Assembly: GCA_019321725.1 (NCBI GenBank)
Contig: CM033123.1
Location: forward strand, 15,488,925-15,552,924
Direction of reading: 5' to 3'
DNA from: Paulownia fortunei
Lineage: Eukaryota > Streptophyta > Magnoliopsida > Lamiales > Paulowniaceae
DNA length: 64,000 nt
Made by a program: the position numbers and the translations under genes. The notes under the pieces were generated by a model that worked only from the letters and a program-made list of their open reading frames with translations, had not been told where the DNA came from and made no database searches. Shown in pieces: positions 23,021-33,977 of the stretch (its first letter is position 1; every line of letters starts with the position of its first letter).

Positions 23021-26000
23021 GTTATTCATGCCACATTTCTTCTATACATCATCGGGATTCTTGAACACACAATTCTGATACATTTCTCTGTTATCATGTC
23101 AACTATTTGTTCAACTTGAGCAGATGATGATGCTTTGTACACATTATGAAAATAGTCTCCTTTCCAATTTGGCTGCTCCACTCGTAATACAACATATACT
23201 GTCTTTTAATTGGGTTCCCATGGGACCGGGGTAAACCACAATGACTCGTATGTATCAACACTCGTACAAACTGCAATCTGCATCTTCACTAATATGATAT
23301 TTCAGAAATGAGTTGCAACATTCTGGAGTCGAAGTTTGCCCACACATGATGCATTCAACACGCTATATAGAAAAGAATGAAAGTAATCCGGTGGACATTA
23401 CCATGATGATATCTTCCTCCAATGTTTACTCGGCAAAGGTTCCCAAGCAAAGAGAGCTGCATATTGTATGACATATATATGATCACAAGGATTCTTCAAG
23501 AATTCTGCAGACAATATCCTCAGGAAAGTGAAAAACGACTACTTCAGCATTCTGAACTAGAGTCGAGATTCTTTCAGCCTTCAAGCTACGTGGGCATATA
23601 CCAAAAGACAGAAACACGTCAATAAAACCCGAACTAGATAATAGTGATCTAACTGTAATTGCATAACTTAAGGAAATGCTAGTGCTTCCTCTCAACTCAG
23701 TAGAAGAGGATAGAAAAGCAGAGACTCAAAGCAGACAACTGAAAAGAAAGTAAAGAGCAAGTTAAAAGACAAAAAAATAGCCAGATACAAATTACTTTTG
23801 CATATTGCATATAAATTTCTTATCGATGTTGAGTGTGCAAATACAAGCACATAAAACTATCGCAAGATGAAATTATTCTGTGAGCGCCAGAGCAGCAACA
23901 TGTTTTACAAGCTTTTCTCATGTCCTACTATCTTAGGTGCAATATAAAACAAAAAAGCAACTTCAAGTTCTATGACCAACGTCTCAACACAGATCTAAAT
24001 CCACTCAAAGAAAGAAAGGAAGTACACTGGTTTTTAACCACAAACCATATATCTGTAAGTTAGTACCAACTTTTGCCATGTATATGTAGATTGACATTAA
24101 ACATAATCACCATCTTATGCATAAATGAAACATGGACTAAAAAAAGGATACATTGAGACTCTTCGTACAGCCAAAGGGTGGTTGAAGCACTTCACATATT
24201 GGAGTTACATATCAAAAGCAGTTGAAAATGGAATATACCTATAATCCGCCACACCTTGTGCTTTGCTGAACTTTGTACTATGCTATCTTTCAGTCCCTGG
24301 TAATTCCCTATCAGCTTGATATTCTCTAAGAATATTTGATATCAGTGCATGTTCGGACCAACAAAAAGTTTAGGTGCAACTCATATACCCTGTAAACAAG
24401 CATATCCAATTATTCATCCATGCACTTTTTTTTGGTTAACAGAATTGGATCAGTCCAACCCTAATTTCATCACATTGCAGACCAAGAGTAATGGCACCAT
24501 TTTGACCATTACTGTATATTTTTTAATTCCCTGCAGAATCCCGTCATCAACATAAGCTAATGATCGTCTCTTAAACTTTTTCAGTTTTCAGATTATTATT
24601 ATGATTATTATTTTAAAATGGGACCTCAAAATGTGTTACAGTCCATTCAGTCAATTAATATTGTTACTAATTTGCTCTTTGTCGTCTTATTAAGAAAGAA
24701 AAAGTGTGCCTCTCCACATCTAAACAGCTAAAAAAATAAACTCTAAGATCCCTCGAAATGGAGAAACACAGCCACATATGCTAAGAATAATAAAAAAAAA
24801 AGGACAGAACTATTTAAGTTACAAACGTGTGTCAATACCAAGACACTAGACCCTTTCAAAAATAAAATCTGGAATTCTCACAAGCGAATGATAAATATGT
24901 ACTCGAAGTTACCTTAGTAATCAAAGATAATATTTAAGAGTGTGATGATATACTCCTTCAGACTTTTGATTCATTGGATCATCCATCACATGCTCATACC
25001 TATTTTCAAGAATTAGGGCCGCTTCACAAATCATTAGACACTTGGCCTTCAAAAGTTCTAACCAAACAACTTACACGGATGTATATGCTTGTGAAGATAA
25101 ATGAGCTTAAAAGCAAGAAAGAAGCTGACCTAGAAGCAATCTTAACTTTAAGAGATAGCTCTTTAGAGTACTGCAATAAGTTTATTAATGCAAAAATTAA
25201 CAACAATGTGTTGAAAGTGATCCTCCACAATAGTTGCAAAATTCTAGCTGATCATCTCATGCAAAAATCCTTTCAAATATATACGATTGTGCTTGCAGAA
25301 AAAACAAAAAAAAAGGTCAGTATATCTAGAAAAAAAGAAGTTGCTGATAGCCAGAGAAGCATGCGTGAGTGCAAATTTACCAATTTCTCCAGGAAACATA
25401 TGTTTAATAATGACCAAAAAGTATGCAACTGAGCAAGTGGCAAGGATAGGTGAAGCAAATTTTATATGAGACTTCAAAATTTAAAGATCAGACTCCATTC
25501 ATCCCTTTGAGCAGAGATTCCAATTCAATAACTAAGCTAGAAAGCAAAGATATCATTAGACGAATGATAGTGCTTTTGCTTTGAACTGCGAGAGCGAGGA
25601 TTGGGGAAATGTTTGAAGCCAAATTTCACTAAAGCATACAATTTTAGTGTTTTACTAGCAAAAATTGTATTCAAGTAGCCATGATTTTCCTGATTTGAGG
25701 TGGATTACCACTCGTCTCACTGTAGCAGAGTTAAAAGTCTTTGCTTGGTTGAGAGCATATACCAAAAGTAAACTCTTCACTTTAAAAGTCAATATCAGCA
25801 TAAAAGCATAATTGTCTAACAAGGAAAGTAAACAGATTTAACTTCAAATAGGTGAAGCAATAAGATAAGCTGACATACATGTGTATGTAAAGTGAAACGA
25901 GAAAGAACAATGAGATGTAGTTATCTTTTTTATAAGCCACTTCTTTAAGTCTTAGAGTATATAAAGTTCAGAATATTCATGAATTGGACTTCATTAGGAG

Positions 26001-26060
26001 ACTCATTAATTTCAAAAAGATTCTGGTAATCATACATCAATAAACTGTGTTTATCATCAG
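23021..26060 (+). other. Duplicated ARP7 3' flank; unidentified 152-codon ORF
   Basis: The stretch continues the ARP7 duplication: 25255-25470 matches 3770-3930, 25445-25550 matches 4813-4915 and 25950-26030 matches 4935-5005. The copy here has about 1.9 kb (23050-25230) missing from the first copy. It contains an open frame at 24974-25432 (start MDHPSHAHTYFQELGPLHKS, Lys-rich, ending DQKVCN) that I do not recognise. Part of that frame overlaps sequence shared with the non-coding flank of ARP7, so I consider it probably non-coding. Confidence 0.45.
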
Positions 26061-26295
26061 TATTTCCCCTGAGTACAACAGCATCCATTTGTGACCAAAC
26101 AAACTGAAGCAAAATAAATACTAAAACCAATCTGTCAACATAATAAACGACAGAGAAGCTGTATAACAACATAATAAATTCGTAATATGAAGTTCATTGT
26201 AGTTTCCATACCAGAAATGTAACTATAAAGAGAATGATAGATGCAACACCTTACAATTGTTAAAGAGGCTATAATCTGATACTGTATCGCAACTT
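26061..26295 (-). other. EFL1 3' flank
   Basis: Non-coding, AT-rich; expected 3' UTR and cleavage region of EFL1. No confident poly(A) site was assigned. Confidence 0.4.
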
Positions 26296-29200
26296 CTACA
26301 CTTTGCGAGCCAAGGTCCTCTGCTTGGTTGCATGCTGGACCACCTTTTCCTCCACGGGGAGACCCTTCCGCCTCCTTACAGAATCGATGAGCTTCCTGGC
26401 CGTATTCTGTGGCACACTGGAACCGTCTCCGTATTCTTCAATTTCCTCTTCTGTTTTGGGCACAAAAAATGGATCCTCTGAAAGTGTTTCCCAGTGACTG
26501 AAAACAAGTAGGGCACTAGATGCTCCAGATGTCCATCTTCTCAGCTCATCTGCAAATCCAAAGCTTTCTGCAACTGGAACATATGCATGTACAGTGAACA
26601 ATGGTGACCCTTCCTGCATTTCTTCCTTGAGGACTCTAGCTCGCCTTCGAGCAAGTACTGCATACATGGATCCCAAATGCTCAGTTGGGGTATTCAATTC
26701 ACAGAAGTACAATGCTTCAACAAGCCTAGGTTTGCTCTGGAGTACAGCTGCTCTGCAAGCCTCCTTAACAGCTGTCATTACTTGTCCAGTGAAAATGCCA
26801 TATTGCTCTGGTTGCTGGGTGGAAAAATTATCCTCAGTTGACTGCCGGTCAATGGGAGATACGAAAGCCTCAACGACAAACGCCAAACCCCACATAGGTT
26901 CATCACACAAAGGACCAGCCGAAGTAGCTAACTGAAATCCAGACAAAACACTGCTCTCTAAACTCTCTGCTTCTCTTAACAACATTTCATCTGCTATAGA
27001 TGATGATTCTATCGGTGCATCATTGCTGTCACCTACATCCCAAAAACCTAATCTATCAGATACGTAAGGGAAGCCCTTGATAAGAACAGAACCCTCCATG
27101 CTCTTTCCTGTGCCTGGAGTAAACAGAATGTTATGACCAACCTGTCTTGGACCCAATGCCCAAATCCTGTTGAAATTTTTTTTCCACAACATCTTACATT
27201 TCTCAACACGATCCCTCTCCATCTCAGTATTTCCGGAGGAAAGATCACTCTCTATAGCATCCATCATCCTTTTCTTGAGTCCTTCGATTGGATTCTCATC
27301 TTCTACAATGCTACCCCTCAAGGTTTCCAAGCTTTTCAAAGCCTGTCTAGATTTGCCTCCTATCATATCTCCCAGCAGTTCAGAACTTTCATCAAGCAGC
27401 TTAGTAAGAAGTATGGGAAGTTTCATGACCTGTACACGAACAACACACCTACCATTTGGTGTTGTTTTCTCCACATAGTCAGAGCTTCCACTAAACAACT
27501 TCAGATTCTCCAAAGGATTAGTCATCTCACCCTCAATTGTCTCTTTATAAGAGACAAGGGGAGGAGAGACTTGCAAACTCACCTTTGCAAATCTCTCCTT
27601 AAGATCTTTTACACATCTCTCCAGATGAACTTCTCCTGCAGCAGCAAGAACATGCTCTCCTCTAGCAGAAACAGTGACCTCAACAAAAGGGTCTGCACGA
27701 TTTAACAGCCGCAACCCTTTCATGAGTACACCCATATCAGCAGGATCAGATGGCTCAATTGCAACTTTAAGTGTGGGTGCAACTTGGAAAACCATGCTGG
27801 AGAAAGGCCAGGAATTCATGGTAGACGAAAGAGTAGCACTCTTCAATATGTGCTGGCCAAGTCCTCGTATGGCAACGATATTCCCTGCCTTTGCAGAGGC
27901 AACTGGTTTCAGTCCTTGACCCATCATTAGATACAATGACTGCAACTCAGCTTCCTGGACATGCTTCTGCTTTGATTCCACCTTCAGTGGATCATATAAA
28001 GCAGAAAGCACAAAAACCCTCTGTCCGGTAAAGAGAATCCCACTAAAGATCCTGGCAAATGCAAGGAAGCACTCTCCTGAATCTCCATCATCGGTAGAAT
28101 TGTTCAGAATCTCTCCACGAGGAAGCATCTTCGTGGGAACAGCAAACATCTTAGAGACAAACGCAACACATGGTGCAGTAGGACTGGAATCACAAGCCTC
28201 AACAGATTTCCTCACAAGTTCTGCCTCGCAAAGCACATCAAAGCTATCCTCATTCTCAGAACTGTCTCTTTTAGGCAGTAATCTTGATATCCGAAATGAC
28301 TGAGCACCAATAGGGTCAGGCAGGCACTTGACTACCATAGTCAAGATTGTATCTGACAATGGAAGCCAACGGCTCATGACAGCTTGAAGCACAGCTTTGG
28401 GATCCTTATTTTGAAGTTCGCGTGAAGGTATAGATAAATTAAAAGATTTGATAACCTTCTCAAGTACTCCTCTATCCCCATTTGCTTCCAAAGCAGTCTG
28501 ATAAACTTGCCAAAGTGGCTCCAGAATAAATTGCACAAACATAGGCCTAGCCTTTGCCGTACTGCTTATTCCTTTCTTGCCCACAATCATCTTAGTCTTG
28601 GCATTGTAGTACCGAGGCCCCCACAATGCCCTTTGTAATGCAGCTGAGCTCGCCCCAAGCTTAGAAGCATAGAACTCTGCAAAATCATATATCCCAAATC
28701 CCCACCCATCGAGGGCACAGGCAAAGACAACATTTCCTTTCTGAGGTTGAAAAGTCTCCTCATCATCATCCTCAACGAACTCATAATTCTCTTCACCAGC
28801 ATCACCAGATGGAGCAACTGAAAGCAAGGAATCCACATCAGATAAGTACTTTTCAGACTTATAAGCACTAACTATCCCATTAACCTCATGGATAATCCTC
28901 AATAACCTATTATAAGCTTCCATGGGACTCAATCTTAACTCACATATCAGCCGATCTACCTTATTCAGAACTAAACATGGTGTCAACTTCTCAATCCATG
29001 CTTGACGCAATACAGCATGGGTCTGAATATGAACACCCTCCACCGCATCCACTAATACCAATGCACCATCACTCAATCGCGCAGCTGTGGATACCTCACT
29101 ACAGAAATCCATGTGGCCTGGTGAATCTATTAAATTTATAAAATACTCTTTGAATTGTAGAGCAATGGACGAGCTCTTCATAGTGATAGCACGCCGCTGT

Positions 29201-29805
29201 TCCTCATCCAAGTAATCCATGAATCTAAGTTTACCAGCTTGCTTCGGATGAAGCACGCCCCCACCATAAGAAGCAATTAAATGGTCCGCAAGAGTGGTCT
29301 TGCCATGATCAACATGTGCAAGGATGCATATATTCCGAACTAGCTTGTGATCACTTTTCTCATCAATATTTGATGAATCATTTGTCTCTAGGAAGAACTG
29401 AAACAAAAAGTAGAGAGAGAAACATATTAACTTGTAATTACTTTTCTCATAAAATAATGAAAGAGAAAAAAATATCTGGGTACTTTGGACATCACACATT
29501 GTATATTACGACTCAGTGATTCTTTGTAGCCTCAAACTATAACCCCTTATATTGAATCTAGAAATCCGGATTTAGCTTTCAAAGGACAATAAAAACTTAC
29601 ATTCAATCTAGACAAGAATTGAACACAATTTAAACAAAGATTCAGCGGCATATCTAATGATAAAGACTTGAAAGAGCTTTCATACATTTCCAGCTCTGAT
29701 ATATATTACCTGTTTCTTTCGCATCTCAGCTGCATCAATTCCCTCACGCTCGGAAGTTACTTCTTTGGATGAAGCATCCAATGTCTTCTCACTAATCTCA
29801 GCCAT
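26296..29805 (-). CDS. EFL1: EFL1: elongation factor-like GTPase, 60S maturation
   Basis: Cytosolic EF2-like GTPase that, with SBDS, releases eIF6 from nascent 60S subunits. Two coding exons join in phase: 29710-29805 (32 codons, MAEISEKTLDASSKEV...) and 26296-29397, giving about 1,065 residues, close to the roughly 1,015 I recall for the Arabidopsis homologue. G1 AHVDHGKTT sits near residues 59-67, followed by the switch region RRAITMKSS, G3 DSPGH and G4 NKVD. An acidic insertion (FVEDDDEETFQ) after the G4 area is characteristic of EFL1 and distinguishes it from eEF2. The EF2-like domains IV/V follow (VEAFVSPID, GSMYAVLARRRARVLKEEM). No diphthamide-type histidine region was sought in detail. 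The extra N-terminus before KLVRNICILAHVDHG depends on the first exon being coding. Stop is at 26296-26298. Confidence 0.95.
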
Positions 29806-31785
29806 CTGCTCTGGACAAATATGTTTCAACTATCTTCTGATTGCTTAAAGTCTTCAGGCCTCAAAGTTTTTCATGCCTTCCGACGCCAGTTTCATCAGCT
29901 CAGGATTTAAAAAAATCTAAAATAGCAGTAAGTTACAAGAACAATCAGTATGAAACTAACTGAGTTATTCATATGACTCAGATCATAAATAGGCATTAAG
30001 TCACTAGCAGCATCAAACAAATTGTAGCAGAAGATATATGGCTTGAACCATCATACAACTAACATTTTATGGGCAAGTGGCAAAGTGTGGCGCATTTGTA
30101 TCAGATTGTTTATATATAGTTCCTTCTCAATGATTTCATACTATTACCATACTTAACGAATGAATAAGTACAACACAATAACACTGAAATTATGTCCCCA
30201 CTAAGTATGTAAATAGCACCATAACCATTAGACAGGTAAGTACTGCTAACATAACATCCCTCTGCCAGGACGAAAAATGGAATGTGCACCAACTCCCTGG
30301 AAGATCCTGTAAAGATTCACTTGAATACAATGGTCTGTTATCCTACAACTATGTGACATCAAGCATAGTTGCTTCATTTTTACCAGGAAGATACAGAATC
30401 GTGGCAACTGATATAGCATCAACTAAGAACATGGAAACCCAGCTAAGTGCGTGATGTTATGAATGATTACACAAGAGAATCATCTCAAACTATATAACAC
30501 GAAAAGATGATCCCATTAAGGATATCCAAACAATAAGTACATCAATGCAAAGGATTCAGATAAATAAAAATGTCAAATAAACTGATTCTTGTTCGCCATT
30601 TATTTAAGTTGAGAGTTACAAGGATTGGTGAACCAGATGTTCAATCAAAGGGGTCTAACAAACTCCAAGCAACTCTAAAACTAAAAACTTTTTCCAAATT
30701 AAAAAGAGAAAACAAATTAATATCAAAAGAAGCTTTACGAAAATTCTTCTTTTATGAATATAAATATTGGAAACTCATTTTTCCCACACTTTTCGAGTTA
30801 TTTCCTCCTATACAGTTTTATTAGGAATTTCCACCTTAAAGATATTGCTAAAAAGAACCTTTTCTTTACTGCCTCTCAAACATAGGCAACTAAGTTACTT
30901 GCCGCAAATTGGAATAAAACAGAAAAATAAATATAAATAGAGAGAGAGAGAGGGAAAATCAAAGACAATCTAAAAACACTAGGGGAAAAAGCGTTATTGT
31001 GTATGAATCATAATAATTTATGACATTTTGTTCAAATTCATCGCCACTATTGAAGCCACCATTGCTTCCGTGCAAATATTTGAATGAATGCATTCTTCCT
31101 TTCCTATTTTACCCTTTCACAAATTATGAATTTTTTTTACTAATGTTGGGGCTTCATTACAATTTTAATAGAGTAGGCCCATCTGCATTGAGGTCCAATG
31201 CGAACATATTCTTGATCAACGAATTTTCTGGAAATGTATTTTTAAAACAGACAAGAAAAACAAGTTTTAATTGCAATAATGACAAAGCTAAGCAATTGAA
31301 ACATAAGAAATATCAATAACTCATCATAATATGAGGATTTTCAAAATCCCCAGTCCATTTTGGGCAAATAGATGAGTTTCTTTCCCTTCATTTCAGACAT
31401 AAAAAGTCTAAGATAGAACAATTCAAGTTCCCTTCAGCCGAGTCTTTAACAAATATTGTTGTGATTTTTAGTTGACTCAACAAATTGTGGGGTATATTAA
31501 AAGGGGTTGAACAAGATTCAAGGATGGAATCTGTTACTGATCTTAAATATTTTTTCTATTTTCTTATCTCACGTTCTTTTAAACATCACCATTCCCACAT
31601 AAAACTCAGACTCGAAAATCCTAAAATATCAAGCGCAGCTTAAAAAGCCTAGTTCAGCATAGAACTCAAAATCCCTAATTACAGCATATTCAATAGCAGA
31701 AGTTTAAGAATCAAAAAGCAAAAATTTCGCCAAATTCATCGCAACCTCTTCACTCTAATAGCTTTCCAATAAAAACATCTATCCC

Positions 31786-31894
31786 CCTACATCAATTTTC
31801 TAGAGAGAAGAAAAGTAGCCTCAGGGCCACATTCAGGGAAGGCATGATTAAATTTGAGAAGTTTAGAACCAGTATCAACTACAGCTGGTTCCAT
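31786..31894 (-). pseudogene. ARP N-terminal shard, most like ARP7 exon 1
   Basis: From ATG at 31892-31894 the minus strand reads MEPAVVDTGSKLLKFNHAFP then ECGPEATF, followed by divergent residues and a stop. ExxVVDxGSKxLK...A.P...P matches the N-terminus I recall for plant ARP7 and the actin phosphate-1 loop (D-x-G-S). The reading frame is intact over this span, but nothing actin-like follows. It lies in the presumed EFL1 leader intron, on the strand opposite to ARP7. Confidence 0.7.
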
Positions 31895-32578
31895 GATCTC
31901 ACTTGTGCCTGAGGGCAACAGTCACGGCTAGCCAATTTGATGAATAGGGACAGGGAGTTTGATGGAAAAAGGGGAAATGTAGGGTAACCCGAATGAGAAA
32001 CTAGTCTTCTATAGGACAGAGGCCAAGATGGTAAAAGCATTCATCTATTTGCTGGTACTTTTGGAAGCTCACATCCAAGTGATAAAGTCAATAACAACCC
32101 ATTAAACCTCACATCAAAGCATTTTGATACATTTTAAAATAAGACTCACATACAGAAATAACTATCACACATTAAAATTGGAAATCTACTCAATTGAATA
32201 TAGTAATATCTAAGATCAACACAAACATTAGCATAAACCTTTAATTGAACTTTTAAAGTTATTACCATAAATGAATAATACTCCAAGTTTCCTTTTCCCT
32301 ATTAGAGGAAGATTGTTGCCCATTGGGGTTACCCTACCTATTTTTTTAGTTTTGGCATTCGAATTTTTACTTTCAAAAAAATTTTGTATTCGAAGGTTTT
32401 GGTTAACCGAACATACCGAACACCGAATTATTATTTTATATAATTTATATTTAAATTTTAAACACATTTTATTTTTATAATATTTTTATGTTATTACTTA
32501 CCAAAACTAAAATGTGTTAGTTGGATCATGGTTCATGCGACATATGCTGCAATAATTTTGTTTGATTTTGCTAGTGAG

Positions 32579-33108
32579 TTGAGGGTAATTATGATCTGTT
32601 TATCTTGATCAAATCTCCAAGTAACAAGAGGCGCTTCTTTATCACCCACGCAATATGATTGACATGAAACACGGGTTTGATTTGTTGCAACTTCATGAGG
32701 GTTCTTTTGCAAGATTCAAAAAGATTTTCAAGAGATCCAGTTCCATATAGTTTTGGATTGGTCTTAATCTCTCTACCACAATATCTGCACCTACTTTTGT
32801 ACCTTATCAAGGCCACACATAATTTATCAAATCATCCCAATACTCTGACCTAGATGCAATTTCTTTCCTATCTTTCATTTTTTATTTTTTGTTTTTTTAA
32901 CTAACCTCTTCTTTATCACAACTCAAAACCTCTCTATCACAATCAAGATGAAATCTTCCTTAACACAATCAAGTTCAGCATCCTCTTCACCACAATCAAG
33001 TGGATTACCACTACTAACCACTTTTGAGTTTGCTCTAGAGAAGATTTGTTTTGGTTGCCATTCCCTCAAATTTTCATTGGAAGCATCTCGAGAGCTTGAC
33101 ATCTGCAA
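32579..33108 (-). pseudogene. BED zinc-finger (hAT-transposase-like) remnant
   Basis: The minus strand reads SRCRYCGREIKTNPKLYGTG then SLENLFESCKR (32816-32700): the CxxC...GT..L..H..SC pattern of BED fingers in plant hAT transposases and relatives, with Phe where the His ligand is usual. Upstream, after a frame break near 32825, is KMKDRKEIASRSEYWDDLI, the usual lead-in to a BED finger. A further open piece (33102-32923: MSSSRDASNENLREWQPK...) follows a TTTGCAG acceptor and may be its first exon. No catalytic or dimerisation domain is present. Confidence 0.7.
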
Positions 33109-33505
33109 ATTGCAATTAGAAAGATAAAAATCAGTAAATATAACACAAATAATTATAACACAAACTCCAAAATCATTAGAAAGAACGTACTTTGAATTGC
33201 AGAAATACAGAACAGAAGCTCATTTTTCAGCCTATGTTCTGAGAACATAGGCTGAAACAGATCCCCACAATTCTGAGTCACAAGTTCCGGTCAATTTGTA
33301 GTCTTGTTTAAATTCATCCATAAATTTTTTACATAAATTAACTAAAATGATCACAGTTACATTAGAAACACTAAAATTCAAGAAAGAGTGAGAGTTTAAA
33401 AAATATAGCAATAATTTTCTTTTTAATATTTTTCCTTTCTCCTTCTACCTAATGAAGAAGGGTCATGAGAAGCAGAAAGATCAAAAGACTGACCCTGTAT
33501 TTCAC

Positions 33506-33740
33506 CTTGCAGATGCCAAGAAGCAGAGCTCAAGAAAGTTCAATGATACAGTGCTGCTGCCAAAAGCAAAGCTCAAAAATTCTCAACGATGCTTGCAGAT
33601 GCCAAGAAAGGTCACGGCCAATGCCGGAGCCGCCGCCGGTGCGCTGAAGGAATTTAGAGGCTTGGTTGAGGTTTTGGCTCTGGGAGTTGGGAGGAAGAGA
33701 AATGAGACTGAAGAAGAAAAGCCCTAGCCCTAATCCATTT
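33506..33740 (-). promoter_or_regulatory. Probable EFL1 5' leader exon
   Basis: On the minus strand the segment has a pyrimidine-rich start (AGGGCTAGGGCTTTTCTTCT), no long ORF, and a good donor (CTGCAAG|GTGAAAT) at 33506/33505. It is less AT-rich than its surroundings, as plant leaders often are. It contains an internal repeat: TGCAGATGCCAAGAA appears on + at 33508 and 33594. A 91-codon + ORF here lacks any recognisable feature. Assignment to EFL1 is inference from position and strand. Confidence 0.45.
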
Positions 33741-33850
33741 AATTCTAACTATTCATGACCCGTATTTTTATAATCAGATATGGGTTACCCGACCCGAAAT
33801 GTTTTGAAAAATCGGCCCATTATACCCAAACTCAATTGGGCCAGACGTGG
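33740..33850 (-). promoter_or_regulatory. Promoter with site II (TGGGCC) and telo-box-like motifs
   Basis: Two GGCCCA/TGGGCC elements (33814-33819 and 33837-33842), a TATA-like TTATAAAAATA (minus strand, about 33762-33772) and AGGGCTAGGGC-type motifs at the predicted start cluster together. Site II plus telo-box combinations are typical of plant ribosome-biogenesis and translation genes, which fits EFL1 as the target on the minus strand. Confidence 0.5.
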
Positions 33851-33977
33851 ATCCGAACAACCAAATTTGAACGCCCACTCATTTACATGGGTAGACGACT
33901 TCCTTCAGCTGCTTTATCATTCAATGAATCTAGTATTTTGCAGTCTCTTCAAATTGATTGTGAAGGACCCCGGAGAA

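Larger units (their letters stand above)
29806..33505 (-). other. Probable long leader intron of EFL1 with relics
   Basis: Between the EFL1 start exon and the likely leader exon at 33506 lies 3.7 kb without a complete gene. It holds an ARP7 N-terminal shard (31786-31894), a MITE-like patch with TTAACCGAACATACCGAAC near 32400, and a BED zinc-finger remnant (32589-33108). 29830-31780 shows nothing recognisable except a (GA)n run near 30940. Confidence 0.4.

Noticed and set aside
27133..27705. 190-codon + ORF and several other + frames opposite EFL1
   Set aside because: Antisense shadows of the long EFL1 exon; no family motif.
26296..29499. EFL1 as a single-exon gene starting MCDVQSTQIF at 29499
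   Set aside because: The stretch before FFLETND is hydrophobic and T-rich, contains a TTTGTTTCAG acceptor, and an in-phase upstream exon exists.
33452..33727. 91-codon + ORF, Lys-rich then Ala-rich
   Set aside because: No recognisable domain; the reverse strand looks like a leader exon with donor and promoter motifs.
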